64,000 nt of DNA from Bacteroidales bacterium (GCA_003142255.1 PLLO01000016.1:1-64000); one strand, 5' to 3'. Shown: positions 44,617 through 53,740, numbered from the stretch's first letter. A program made the numbers and translations. Notes: a model not told the origin generated them from the sequence alone.

Positions 44617-45754
44617 AGTCGATCTTATATTCGAAAAAGTCGATCCAAAGGAGGTTTTAACAAAAGCCTTCAAAATGACAAGTGATGGAATTATCAAGGA
44701 GATGCTTGACTCAGGTCTGAAAGGACGTGGCGGAGCAGGATTCCCTACAGGGCTTAAATGGAAATATACTGCAGCTGAAAAAGAGCCGGTAAAGTATATA
44801 GTTTGCAATGCTGATGAAGGAGAACCTGGAACATTTAAGGACCGTGAAATCCTCGATAAAGTATCATACAAGGTATATGGCGGAATGGCAATTGCTGGTA
44901 AAGCTATCGGCGCCCGTAACGGGATTGTCTATCTCAGGGGAGAATACAGGTTTCTTCTTCCACAGCTCATGAAAGAGCTTGAGTCATTTCACAAGATGAT
45001 ATCCGAGATAGGATATGATTTCAAAATCAATTATTGTCTTGGCAGCGGAGCTTATATCTGCGGTGAAGAAAGCGCACTCTTTGAATCAGTGGAGGGTTTC
45101 CGTGGAGAACCGAGAAACAAACCTCCTTACCCGACTACCTCTGGTGTATTTGGAAAACCTACATCAATCAACAACGTTGAGACCCTTGTGACAACCATGA
45201 TGATCATTAAACATGGTGCTGCAAAATTTACAGAACTTGGCACAAAGGATTCACGTGGCTCTAAAGTATTTTCCGTTTCAGGCGATACTCCGACTCCCGG
45301 AATTTTTGAACTTGAGCTGGGTATGACTGTGCAGGAGTTTGTAAATGAATTTGGCGACGGCGATACTAAGGCTGTTCAGGTTGGAGGAGCTTCCGGATTC
45401 TGTGTTCCAAGGAAAAAATTTCAGAATACAATTATCGGCTTTGAAGGAGTGCCTACAGGCGGTTCAATGAAACTGTTCAACAGCTCAAGGTCAATGTATA
45501 ATGTTCTGCATAACTACCTTGATTTTTTTGTAGAAGAGTCCTGCGGACAATGTACTCCCTGCCGGGTTGGCTGCCAGCAATTGCTCAAGGGTGTTGAGAA
45601 AGTCAAAAAGGGAGAAGTAAAATCAACCTATCTCAATGAGCTTATAAAACTTGCTGATACAATGAAAATAGCTTCAAAATGTGGTCTCGGCCAGTCGGTC
45701 GGAAATGCATTCCGTACTATTGTTGAGAACTTCAGGGAAGAGATCATATACTAA
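44594..45754 (+). CDS. hydB: Bifurcating [FeFe] hydrogenase subunit, NuoF-like (HydB/HndC), short form
   Basis: A 386-residue NADH-binding flavoprotein: the FMN/NADH site GLKGRGGAGFPTGLKW near 42 and NADEGEPGTFKDR near 72, SLBB-type region, and a [4Fe-4S] site ESCGQCTPCRVGC near 317. The well-known HydB of Thermotoga has about 620 residues, with an extra N-terminal [2Fe-2S] domain and C-terminal 2x[4Fe-4S] domain. Both are missing here, so this is a compact NuoF core like that of complex I. It would oxidise or reduce NAD(H) in concert with ferredoxin. Confidence 0.93.
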   Translation: MGKKGLSKVDLIFEKVDPKEVLTKAFKMTSDGIIKEMLDSGLKGRGGAGFPTGLKWKYTAAEKEPVKYIVCNADEGEPGTFKDREILDKVSYKVYGGMAIAGKAIGARNGIVYLRGEYRFLLPQLMKELESFHKMISEIGYDFKINYCLGSGAYICGEESALFESVEGFRGEPRNKPPYPTTSGVFGKPTSINNVETLVTTMMIIKHGAAKFTELGTKDSRGSKVFSVSGDTPTPGIFELELGMTVQEFVNEFGDGDTKAVQVGGASGFCVPRKKFQNTIIGFEGVPTGGSMKLFNSSRSMYNVLHNYLDFFVEESCGQCTPCRVGCQQLLKGVEKVKKGEVKSTYLNELIKLADTMKIASKCGLGQSVGNAFRTIVENFREEIIY

Positions 45755-45778
45755 TTCATTAATCAAAAACAGAATATT

Positions 45779-47560
45779 ATGATAAAATTGACTATAAATG
45801 ACCAATCAATATCTGTTCCTGCCGGAACCACTGTGCTGGCAGCTGCCAAAAAACTGAATATAAATATACCTACATTGTGCAATCATCCTGATCTTTGCGT
45901 GGCGGGAATTTGCAGGGTCTGCGTTGTAGAACAGACAGGAGCAAGGACTCTTATTGCTTCGTGTGCAATGCCTGTATCTGAAGGTATGGATATCCATACG
46001 AACACCCTTAAAGTGAGAAATGCCAGGAGGCATATTGTAGAGCTATTGCTTTCTGAGCACAGATCTGATTGTACAAAATGCTACAAAAATCAGAAATGTG
46101 AACTTCAGGCTCTGGCTAATGAGTATGCATTTGGCGACACAGTTTTTCTCAGTCTTGTGGAAGATCATAAATACAACATTGACCGTTCTTCACCATCATT
46201 TATAAAAGATGACAGCAAATGCATCCATTGCCAGCGCTGTGTGAGAACATGCGCCGAATTACAGAGTGTATCAGCAATAGCAGTAGCAAATAAAGGGGCG
46301 CATCAGAAGATATCTTCTTTCCTCGACAGGCCAATGAGCCACGTAGTTTGCACAAACTGCGGACAGTGTGTTAACAGATGTCCTACCGGGGCGCTTGTTG
46401 AAAAGACATATATCGACCAGGTATGGGATGCTATCTATGACCCGGAAAAGCATGTTGTTGTCCAGACTGCTCCTGCTGTCCGAGTTGCTCTCGGAGAAGA
46501 CCTCGGATATGATCCGGGAGAGAGAGTGACAGGTAAAATGGTTACAGCACTCAGACAGTTGGGTTTTGATTCAGTTCTTGATACTGACTTTACAGCCGAC
46601 CTTACAATTATGGAAGAGGGAACAGAGCTTCTTACAAGACTTAAGAAAATTCTGGTTGACGGAAATAAGGAGCTGGCACTTCCGATGTTCACATCATGTT
46701 CACCGGGCTGGATTAAGTTTATTGAACATAAATATCCCGAGTTCCTTTCAAACCTTTCAACATGCAAATCTCCGCAGCAGATGTTCGGAGCTCTGGCCAA
46801 AACGTATTATGCGCAGAAACGCAAAATAGATCCGGCAAAAATAGTCTCTGTTTCAATCATGCCCTGCACTGCCAAGAAATATGAAGCCGACAGACCTGAA
46901 ATGAGAGCGAGCGGGTTCAAGGATATCGATTATGTTCTTACTACGCGCGAGCTTGCTGTTATGATCAAACAGGCCGGACTTGATTTCAGGAGCCTGGAAT
47001 CCTCAAATTATGATTCAATTATGGGTGATTCAACCGGAGCAGGGGTTATTTTCGGTGCGACCGGAGGAGTAATGGAGGCAGCCCTGCGTACAGCTTATGA
47101 AATTGTTACAGGACGAGAAATTCCGTTCAAAAACCTGAATATAACCCCTGTTCGTGGAATGGATGGAGTCAAGGAAGCGACTGTCAAGATCGAAGGTTGC
47201 ACTGATGACTGGAAATTCCTTGAAGGCGCAGAACTTAAAGTCGCCATTGCACATGGACTTGTGAACGCCAATAAACTAATGAAAGAAGTCAGAGCCGGGA
47301 AATCACCTTATCATTTTATTGAGATAATGGCTTGTCCGGGTGGATGTATCGGAGGCGGCGGACAGCCGATTCCGACAAGCATGGAGATCAGAAAAAACAG
47401 GATGAAAGCTATCTACGCTGAAGATGAGCACATGGTTCTCCGCAAATCGCATGAGAATCCTGATGTGATCGCTATTTATAAGGAGTTCCTTGGCAAGCCC
47501 AACAGCCATGTTTCGCATGAGTTGCTGCACACGCACTACACTGAACGCGATAGTTACTAG
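45779..47560 (+). CDS. hydA: [FeFe] hydrogenase catalytic subunit (group A), HydA
   Basis: A 593-residue catalytic subunit. An N-terminal [2Fe-2S] domain (LCNHPDLCVAGICRVC), a His-Cys [4Fe-4S] site (HRSDCTKCYKNQKC), and a 2x[4Fe-4S] domain (CIHCQRCVRTC; CTNCGQCVNRCP) precede the H-cluster domain. All H-cluster cysteines are present: Cys307 in TSCSPGW, Cys363 in MPCTAKKYE, and Cys519 and Cys523 in MACPGGCIGGGGQP. A C-terminal small-subunit region completes it. With hydC and hydB upstream it forms a trimeric NAD- and ferredoxin-linked enzyme. The maturases hydEFG are not in the window. Confidence 0.96.
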   Translation: MIKLTINDQSISVPAGTTVLAAAKKLNINIPTLCNHPDLCVAGICRVCVVEQTGARTLIASCAMPVSEGMDIHTNTLKVRNARRHIVELLLSEHRSDCTKCYKNQKCELQALANEYAFGDTVFLSLVEDHKYNIDRSSPSFIKDDSKCIHCQRCVRTCAELQSVSAIAVANKGAHQKISSFLDRPMSHVVCTNCGQCVNRCPTGALVEKTYIDQVWDAIYDPEKHVVVQTAPAVRVALGEDLGYDPGERVTGKMVTALRQLGFDSVLDTDFTADLTIMEEGTELLTRLKKILVDGNKELALPMFTSCSPGWIKFIEHKYPEFLSNLSTCKSPQQMFGALAKTYYAQKRKIDPAKIVSVSIMPCTAKKYEADRPEMRASGFKDIDYVLTTRELAVMIKQAGLDFRSLESSNYDSIMGDSTGAGVIFGATGGVMEAALRTAYEIVTGREIPFKNLNITPVRGMDGVKEATVKIEGCTDDWKFLEGAELKVAIAHGLVNANKLMKEVRAGKSPYHFIEIMACPGGCIGGGGQPIPTSMEIRKNRMKAIYAEDEHMVLRKSHENPDVIAIYKEFLGKPNSHVSHELLHTHYTERDSY

Positions 47561-47565
47561 AAAAG

Positions 47566-47590
47566 AGCCGGCTAAACGCCGGCTTTTTTT
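47566..47590 (+). terminator. Rho-independent terminator of hydCBA
   Basis: A 7-bp GC-rich stem AGCCGGC/GCCGGCT with a 5-nt loop, followed by seven T residues, starting 6 nt after the hydA stop. It is the clearest intrinsic terminator in the window. Confidence 0.93.
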
Positions 47591-47734
47591 ATATCATGCA
47601 ATCATGTCCCGATCTTGAAATATCCTTGCACCATGAGCCATGTACCTTGTACCTTGCATCATTATAATAATTCCTTAATCAATTAAAAGAAATTGAATTA
47701 ACTTAGTACAGGGAAACTATTAAAGTAAAATACT

Positions 47735-48205
47735 ATGGAAACCCAATTTACATGGAAGAAGAAGTTCTTCAGTAACATATACGACATATCCCGGTACGAA
47801 AATGTTGCAGGAGAACTTAAAAGCATCGGATGGAAAAGAAAATCAATCGGAGAACTTAACGGGAAAAAGGTTCTTTTCGAAATCAAGGGATTCTTCGATA
47901 AGAACTTCCTGATCTCCAACCCTGACGATAATTCCCTCATTGGGAAAATTGTCTTTAATACATGGAGGACGAAAGCAACAATAACAATTCTTGAAAAGGC
48001 ATATACGTGGCAGTACGATAATCTTTTCCATTCTAAATGGAGCATCAGTAATGAGAATGGTAATCTGGTTAAATATGAATCTCATTTTAAAAATGGAGAT
48101 ATTAATTCCTATACGAACGATGAGATTTTGATACTATCGGGACTATATATAAGGGAATATCTGCAGCAGAGAGCTGCCGCATCAGCTTCTGCCGCAGCAA
48201 GCTAG
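47735..48205 (+). CDS. Conserved hypothetical protein, beta-rich
   Basis: A 156-residue protein that I do not recognise. It is rich in aromatic beta strands (FTWKKKFFSNIYDISRYE; AYTWQYDNLFHSKWSIS) and ends in a low-complexity tail AAASASAAAS. It has no signal peptide or membrane segment. The overall pattern (alternating strands with a basic/aromatic face) recalls LURP-one-like or other small beta-barrel proteins, but this is weak. It lies alone between the hydA terminator and dinB. Confidence 0.65.
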   Translation: METQFTWKKKFFSNIYDISRYENVAGELKSIGWKRKSIGELNGKKVLFEIKGFFDKNFLISNPDDNSLIGKIVFNTWRTKATITILEKAYTWQYDNLFHSKWSISNENGNLVKYESHFKNGDINSYTNDEILILSGLYIREYLQQRAAASASAAAS

Positions 48206-48215
48206 GCATTGTCGT

Positions 48216-48247
48216 GCAATCGTCCAATCTTGCAATCATGCAATCTG
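48216..48247. repeat. Octamer tandem repeat (GCAATCNT)x4 at the dinB start
   Basis: Four 8-bp units, GCAATCGT, CCAATCTT, GCAATCAT and GCAATCTG, run across the dinB initiation region; the third and fourth units create the ATG at 48238. A related GCAATCAT stands at 47598-47605. Changes in copy number would move or remove the start context. Confidence 0.75.
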
Positions 48248-49314
48248 TAAGAAAGATCATCCATATCGACATGGATGCTTTCTTTGCGTCCGTTGAGCAG
48301 CTCGATAATCCCGAACTCAGGAGAAAGCCTGTAGCAGTAGGAGGGAGCGGGGTGAGACATGTCGTTGCCGCAGCAAGTTATGAGGCCAGGAAGTTCGGCG
48401 TCAGATCAGCCATGCCTTCGGTGACTGCGAAAAGACTCTGCCCTGACCTGATCTTTGTAAGGCATCATTTTGACAGGTATGAAGAAATTTCTTCACAAGT
48501 CTTTGAAATATTGAGGGAGTATACCGATCTGGTTGAACCGCTCTCAATTGATGAAGCTTTTCTTGACGTTACCACGGACAAAATGAATATCTGTTCTGCA
48601 ACGTTAATTGCAAAAAAGATCAGGAATGAGATCAGGGAAAAAACCGGACTGACAGCTTCGGCAGGTATATCTTACAATAAATTCCTTGCAAAAATCGCTT
48701 CAGATATTAATAAGCCCGACGGTCTCTTCGTAATAACACCTGAGGATGCAGAACAATTCATTGAATCACTTGCGATTGGAAAGTTTTACGGTATCGGGAA
48801 AGTGACAGCTGAAAAGATGCATAAGCTTGGAATTCATGACGGTGCCTCTCTTAAAAAGTGGGATCTCGCGTCACTTATAAGGAACTTTGGAAAAGCCGGC
48901 AATTTTTATTACGATATCGCCAGGGGAATAGACGATCGTCCCGTTGAACCATTTTCAGAAAGAAAATCTGTCGGGACTGAACTTACCTACGAGAAGGACC
49001 TGACAACGCGTTTTGAGTTAATCGCAGAGCTCTACAAGATCGAAAAGGAGCTGATGGAAAGGCTGGAGCACGCTGAGAAAGCAGGAAAGACCATTACAGT
49101 TAAAATAAAATTTGCTGATTTCAGGCAGATCACCAGGAGCAAGACTCTTCAGAATTACATCCGTGATTTTGACACATTGCACCGGGAGGTTACACTGATA
49201 CGCAGGTCAATGAAGCTTGAGGGTGAAAAGATCAGGCTTCTGGGAGTAAGCATCTCAAACCTTGAATCAGCAGATTTTGAAGAACGTCAACTTGATCTTT
49301 TTGAAAAAGAATAA
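48238..49314 (+). CDS. dinB: DNA polymerase IV (Y-family, translesion)
   Basis: A 358-residue Y-family polymerase. Catalytic acidic residues lie in IHIDMDAFFASVEQ near residue 8 and SIDEAFLDVT near 105; the helix-hairpin-helix is FYGIGKVTAEKM near 182, and a little-finger domain follows. The C-terminus QLDLFEKE matches the beta-clamp binding motif QxxLF. The ATG at 48238 gives the usual start; an in-frame GTG at 48214 would add only repeat-encoded residues. It is convergent with cysN, 36 nt away. No LexA-type site was recognised. Confidence 0.95.
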   Translation: MQSVRKIIHIDMDAFFASVEQLDNPELRRKPVAVGGSGVRHVVAAASYEARKFGVRSAMPSVTAKRLCPDLIFVRHHFDRYEEISSQVFEILREYTDLVEPLSIDEAFLDVTTDKMNICSATLIAKKIRNEIREKTGLTASAGISYNKFLAKIASDINKPDGLFVITPEDAEQFIESLAIGKFYGIGKVTAEKMHKLGIHDGASLKKWDLASLIRNFGKAGNFYYDIARGIDDRPVEPFSERKSVGTELTYEKDLTTRFELIAELYKIEKELMERLEHAEKAGKTITVKIKFADFRQITRSKTLQNYIRDFDTLHREVTLIRRSMKLEGEKIRLLGVSISNLESADFEERQLDLFEKE

Positions 49315-49350
49315 GCCTATGCAACCCCAGGGCTGCATGAATGCTTGACC

Positions 49351-50649
49351 TTACTCTATCATCCCTGCAGCTACAGTCTCATTTGTTCCCTCATCGATAA
49401 AAATCAGGCTCCCTGTAATGTTGTTTTTCCTGAATTTATCAAAGAACACTGGTTTGGATGTCTTTATGCTAATATTAGCTATGTCGTTCATATTAACTGT
49501 AATGTTTTCAAAATCACGTTCAAGGGTATCGATATTCATCCTGTAGTTGACAGTTTTTATTACACATCCGACTTCGTTAGTGTTCAGACGGATTAGATAC
49601 CTTCCACCAACATTCAGTGGTTTCTCATTAAACCAGCAGATCATTAGGTTAATAGTTTGACTTATAACGGGAACGTCATCAGGTGATACTACCATATCGC
49701 CCCGGCTTATATCAATCTGGTCTTCCAGCGATATGGCGACTGAATCTCCGGGATTAGTTTCGGACAGGGATTTACCTAAAACATCAATACTTTTAATCTT
49801 CGACTTATACATAGACGGTAAAACGATTACTTCATCACCAGGCCTGAAAATCCCCCCGGCAACCCTCCCTGCATAACCCCGGTAGTCGTGATGCTCAGAA
49901 GTTTGTGGACGAATAATTGTTTGTACAGGGAACCGCTTATTCTCAGGATTTTTATTTTTGCTGATTTCTATTGTTTCAATAAGAGTCAGGAAAGTTTTGC
50001 CATTATACCATTTCATGTTTGCAGACCGGTCAACTACATTATCTCCATATTTGGCACTTATAGGGACATAGTATGCATCAATGATATCCAGTTTCTTAAC
50101 AAGTATGACAAGTTCTGACTTTATATCGTTGTAAACCGCTTCAGACCAATTTACCATATCCATCTTGTTGATAGAGAAAATTATATGCCGTATGTCAAGC
50201 AACGATGCAATATATGAATGTCTGATGGTCTGTTCAAGGACCCCTTTACGTGCATCAATCAGTATTACAGCAAGATCAGCAGTGCTTGCTCCGGTTACCA
50301 TATTTCGTGTATATTGTATATGCCCGGGTGTATCGGCTATGATAAATTTTCTTTTCGGTGTTGCGAAATACCTGTAAGCCACATCAATAGTTATCCCCTG
50401 TTCACGTTCTGCTCTTAATCCATCGGTCAGTAGAGATAAATCAAGCTCTTCTCTTCCAAGTCGTTTCCCTGACCGAACAATATGCTCCATCTGATCTTCG
50501 AAAATTGATTTGCTGTCATACAATAAACGTCCTATCAGAGTGCTCTTACCATCATCGACACTTCCTGCAGTTGTGAACCTTAGCAGGCTCTTTCTATTAT
50601 TATTTCCGTTAATTCCCATATTATTTAAATATTCGCTTAGTGTCCACAT
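49351..50649 (-). CDS. cysN: Sulfate adenylyltransferase subunit 1 (GTPase)
   Basis: A 432-residue CysN, the EF-Tu-like GTPase that drives APS formation by CysD. The G motifs are complete: G1 GSVDDGKST near 30, G3 ADTPGH near 106, and G4 NKMD near 160. The length fits CysN without a fused CysC (APS kinase) domain, which agrees with direct APS reduction by the CysH type found here. Its ATG shares a base with the cysD stop (TGATG). Confidence 0.95.
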   Translation of the reverse strand: MWTLSEYLNNMGINGNNNRKSLLRFTTAGSVDDGKSTLIGRLLYDSKSIFEDQMEHIVRSGKRLGREELDLSLLTDGLRAEREQGITIDVAYRYFATPKRKFIIADTPGHIQYTRNMVTGASTADLAVILIDARKGVLEQTIRHSYIASLLDIRHIIFSINKMDMVNWSEAVYNDIKSELVILVKKLDIIDAYYVPISAKYGDNVVDRSANMKWYNGKTFLTLIETIEISKNKNPENKRFPVQTIIRPQTSEHHDYRGYAGRVAGGIFRPGDEVIVLPSMYKSKIKSIDVLGKSLSETNPGDSVAISLEDQIDISRGDMVVSPDDVPVISQTINLMICWFNEKPLNVGGRYLIRLNTNEVGCVIKTVNYRMNIDTLERDFENITVNMNDIANISIKTSKPVFFDKFRKNNITGSLIFIDEGTNETVAAGMIE

Positions 50650-51551
50650 CAGAAATATCCCTCCTTTTTCCGGTCTTCCATAGCAGCTTCAGATCTTTTG
50701 TCATCATATCTTCCTCCTCTTTCGGTAACCCTTGTAGCTGCGATCTCAGAAATTATTTCTTTGAGTGATTGAGCTTTTGAAAGTGTTAAACCAGTACAGG
50801 TTATATCTCCGATTGTCCTGCAACGAACATCAGTCTCAAAAACTTTTTCATTCGGTTTAAGTTGCATAAAAGGAGCCCAGGCAAGGTATACACCATTACG
50901 GCTGAATATTTTTCGTTTGTGGGTATAATAAAGTTCGGGGAGTTTGATATTCTCACTCAAAATATACTGCCAAACATCAAGTTCTGTCCAGTTGCTTATA
51001 GGGAAGACTCTGAAATGCTCTCCGAAGTTTTTGTGACCGTTAAAGATATTCCATAGTTCGGGTCTCTGGTTCTTTGGATCCCATTGGCCGAATTCGTTTC
51101 TGTGAGAAAAGAATCTTTCTTTAGCTCTAGCTTTCTCTTCATCACGTCGTCCTCCGCCTATGGCTACATCAATATTCAGTTCTTCGATCGCATCCAGGAG
51201 CGTTATCGACTGCGCTCTGTTGCGACTTGCATTTATTCCAGTCTCTTCAACAACTTTCCCCTGATCGATAGAGTTCTGGACAAACCTTACTATTAATTCC
51301 ACATCAAGCTCATTTGCCAGATCATCTCTGAACTTCAGTGTCTCTTCGAAATTATGCCCGGTATCAATATGCATCAGGCTGAAAGGCATTTTTGCAGGCC
51401 AGAAAGCTTTCTTTGCAAGATGGACCAGAACGATTGAATCTTTCCCTCCCGAGAAAAGGATGACCTTTTTCTCAAACTGGGCAGCTACCTCTCTCATAAC
51501 AAAAATGGCCTCATTTTCGAGTTCTTTCAGATGTTCATTATTTATCTTCAT
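50649..51551 (-). CDS. cysD: Sulfate adenylyltransferase subunit 2
   Basis: A 300-residue CysD that makes APS from ATP and sulfate. The PP-loop is ILFSGGKDSIVLVHLA near residue 28. Further family stretches are HIDTGHNFEET, GGGRRDEEKARAKERFFSHR and PISNWTELDVWQYI. The ATG at 51551 gives the usual N-terminus (MKINNEHLKELENEAI) and overlaps cysH by 14 nt; a start at 51638 would lie well inside cysH. Confidence 0.96.
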   Translation of the reverse strand: MKINNEHLKELENEAIFVMREVAAQFEKKVILFSGGKDSIVLVHLAKKAFWPAKMPFSLMHIDTGHNFEETLKFRDDLANELDVELIVRFVQNSIDQGKVVEETGINASRNRAQSITLLDAIEELNIDVAIGGGRRDEEKARAKERFFSHRNEFGQWDPKNQRPELWNIFNGHKNFGEHFRVFPISNWTELDVWQYILSENIKLPELYYTHKRKIFSRNGVYLAWAPFMQLKPNEKVFETDVRCRTIGDITCTGLTLSKAQSLKEIISEIAATRVTERGGRYDDKRSEAAMEDRKKEGYF

Positions 51552-52272
51552 TGTTTTCAGGTTTATTGTACACATGCAGACCGCACTCTTTCCCGTTCCC
51601 CTTTTCCCACCACCACCTGCCGGATCTGAAATCATCACCGGGTTTTACTGCTCTTGTACATGGTTCACATCCGATACTTATGTAACCTCTGTCGTGAAGT
51701 ATATTATAAGGAATATTGTTTTGTCTTATATAATTGATCACTTCATCTAATGACCATTTAAATAATGGATAATATTTGATAATATTTCTTCCCGGATCAT
51801 ATTCAAGTTGCTTCATTTTATTCCTTCCGGCTGACTGTTCTGCCCGTATTCCCGATACCCAGCATTCCTTGCCAATGAGCATTCTGTTCAAAGGTTCTGT
51901 CTTTCTTATTCTGCAACATTCTATTCTGTTTTCAAATGAATAATAAAAACTGAATGGACCTTTTTCGGTCACCATTTTTTCAACTTCTTCATGATCAGGG
52001 AAATATACACTGATTCCTTGCTTGTATTGCTTAATGGTCTCATTAAAGACCTTAAATGTTTCAGGGAACAGCCTGCCGGTATCCAGAGTGGCTATTTCGA
52101 TATTAATCTCATTTAACTTAAGGATATATGTGATTACCTGGTCCTCTATGCCAAAGCTGGTAGTAAACACAATTTTCCCATTGAATTCAGCAGCCAGAAT
52201 CCTAAGAGATTCTTCTATAGATTTATCCTTCAGACGATTATCAAGCTCTGTCAGCTTCAATTCTTTTTGCAT
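51538..52272 (-). CDS. cysH: APS (adenylylsulfate) reductase, CysH family
   Basis: A 244-residue thiol-dependent reductase that turns APS into sulfite. Landmarks are the PP-loop-like FTTSFGIEDQVI, the catalytic ECGLH near the C-terminus, and two cysteine pairs: CC in ECCRIRKTEPL and CxxC in GCEPCTR. The cysteine pairs bind a [4Fe-4S] cluster and mark the plant/bacterial APS-specific type rather than PAPS reductase. No cysC is present, which agrees. It overlaps DUF2061 upstream by 32 nt and cysD downstream by 14 nt. Confidence 0.94.
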   Translation of the reverse strand: MQKELKLTELDNRLKDKSIEESLRILAAEFNGKIVFTTSFGIEDQVITYILKLNEINIEIATLDTGRLFPETFKVFNETIKQYKQGISVYFPDHEEVEKMVTEKGPFSFYYSFENRIECCRIRKTEPLNRMLIGKECWVSGIRAEQSAGRNKMKQLEYDPGRNIIKYYPLFKWSLDEVINYIRQNNIPYNILHDRGYISIGCEPCTRAVKPGDDFRSGRWWWEKGNGKECGLHVYNKPENNEDK

Positions 52273-52561
52273 TGGCTTTTCGAAGAATGTTGATCCTTAA
52301 CCTGTGAATATGTGCCCATAACCTCTCATGGAAATAGTAGAGAACAGTCTTTGTAAAGACTTCAATACTCCCTATTGATAATGCAATTGTGACTTTCCCT
52401 GTTATAAAATAACTTATTATCATAGTGTCGATTGTGCCGACAATGCGCCATGATATTGATTTGAGAAAGCTCTTGACGGGTTTGTCTGCCCTGTAGCTCA
52501 CCCTGAAAAGTCCTTTTGGAGATGACTTTTCATCTGATTGATTTATAAGTACATCAAGCAT
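52241..52561 (-). CDS. DUF2061 small membrane protein
   Basis: A 106-residue protein of the DUF2061 family with KSFLKSISWRIVGTIDTMII and two hydrophobic segments (TIDTMIISYFITGKVTIALS; IGSIEVFTKTVLYYFHERLW). A stop overlap of 32 nt with cysH makes it the first gene of the sulfate-assimilation operon. Members of this family often neighbour cys genes, so a role at the membrane in sulfate uptake or handling is plausible but unproved. No other sulfate transporter is seen in the window. Confidence 0.85.
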   Translation of the reverse strand: MLDVLINQSDEKSSPKGLFRVSYRADKPVKSFLKSISWRIVGTIDTMIISYFITGKVTIALSIGSIEVFTKTVLYYFHERLWAHIHRLRINILRKANAKRIEADRA

Positions 52562-52797
52562 ATCAATTTATTTACCCTTATACAAATATAACGGAGGAAG
52601 GGCACCAGGATATTGGTAATAATACGGCAATCTTATTGGTATTTACGCATATCCTCCTATGTGCAATTAGCCCTATAGAGGATTAAGTATTTAAACAACA
52701 GAAGTATTATTGACGTTACAAGAGTATTTCTGATCTGTCAATAATCGGTTGTATTAATCAGAGATTCAGGCTTATATAAGTAATTGTATTTTGATGT
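52562..52797. other. Intergenic region, nothing recognised
   Basis: This AT-rich stretch between the cys operon start and the small coupled ORF must hold the cys promoter. No clear TAnnTTTG-type promoter, operator or hairpin was found. Confidence 0.5.
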
Positions 52798-52893
52798 TCA
52801 CTCCCAGGCATCGATCAGACGCCTGAGTTCAGCTGAATAAATTGGAATTTTATTGTTATTCTTTTCACAGTACTTTAAATGGAAAATACCCAT
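52798..52893 (-). CDS. Candidate 31-residue small protein coupled to the HD gene
   Basis: Immediately after the HD-gene stop, TAAATG gives an ATG at 52893 and an ORF of 31 codons ending with TGA at 52798-52800. The C-terminal half, KIPIYSAELRRLIDAWE, looks like an ordinary amphipathic helix. It could be a real coupled microprotein or the remains of a longer C-terminus of the HD protein. No homologue is known to me. Confidence 0.3.
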   Translation of the reverse strand: MGIFHLKYCEKNNNKIPIYSAELRRLIDAWE

Positions 52894-53727
52894 TTATACA
52901 TTAGGAAAATCTAGTTCTCTATTAAGATTTTCAATGAATTCAGGAAGGAGCGGATCATTTAGCCCATTTCCATCATTGCTCAGGAAACTAAATATAGTTC
53001 CTTCACTTTTCAGGTTTATCGAGATCCGGTCAATTATCGAATAATAAACAGAATGTAATTGACTATAAGGATCAGGCTTATTCTTTTGATATATTTCTTT
53101 ATTAAAAAAATCATCTATCAGCTTGAACCTGGCTTTATGCTTATTGACAAGCTCAGGGAATGCCCTGAATTTATTTTCAAAATTCTCAAATCGCTTTCTG
53201 GCATTATTGCGGATCACTTCGGCTAACAATTCCGCTTTTATTCCCCTGACCAGATAAATCTCAATATACCTGTAAATCCCGATATATCCGAATGCATCAA
53301 GGTCATCAGCAACTGACAGTATCAGAAGCAGCTTGTCATCTGTTTCCGTAATCTGGTACTCTTTTTTATCATGGTTCTCTATTGCATTCAGAACATCTTT
53401 GTAATCAGAATTTTTGAGATTGTTATTGCTGAGAAACACTTCACAGACCTTCCTGCTTTCAAAACCATGTTTTTCTCCTGGTTCAACAGCCATGCCTGAA
53501 TCATGCAGATAACAGGCAATCAATAGTTTATCAATAAATAACTGGGGATCATTAATCTCATCCTGATGGATAGTTTGCAGGATTTCCCGTGCATAATTCC
53601 AAACTCTTCTGTGGTGATCTATTCCATGAGACGGGTATTTTTTGTCGTCATAAACTGATCTGAAGAACAACTCGAGAGAAGGAATAAATTTCTGCTCGGA
53701 TAATTTGATATATCGTTCAATTTTCAT
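52894..53727 (-). CDS. HD-domain phosphohydrolase-like protein
   Basis: A 277-residue protein with an HD metal site: HGIDHHRRVWNYA near 35 and CYLHDSGM near 71, then a conserved NHDKKEY and SVADDLDAFGYIGIYRYIE. Such folds often cleave nucleotides or phosphodiesters, but the family here is not specific enough to name a substrate. It begins 14 nt beyond the terminator of the small HTH gene. Confidence 0.82.
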   Translation of the reverse strand: MKIERYIKLSEQKFIPSLELFFRSVYDDKKYPSHGIDHHRRVWNYAREILQTIHQDEINDPQLFIDKLLIACYLHDSGMAVEPGEKHGFESRKVCEVFLSNNNLKNSDYKDVLNAIENHDKKEYQITETDDKLLLILSVADDLDAFGYIGIYRYIEIYLVRGIKAELLAEVIRNNARKRFENFENKFRAFPELVNKHKARFKLIDDFFNKEIYQKNKPDPYSQLHSVYYSIIDRISINLKSEGTIFSFLSNDGNGLNDPLLPEFIENLNRELDFPNV

Positions 53728-53740
53728 TTAAAAAAACAAA

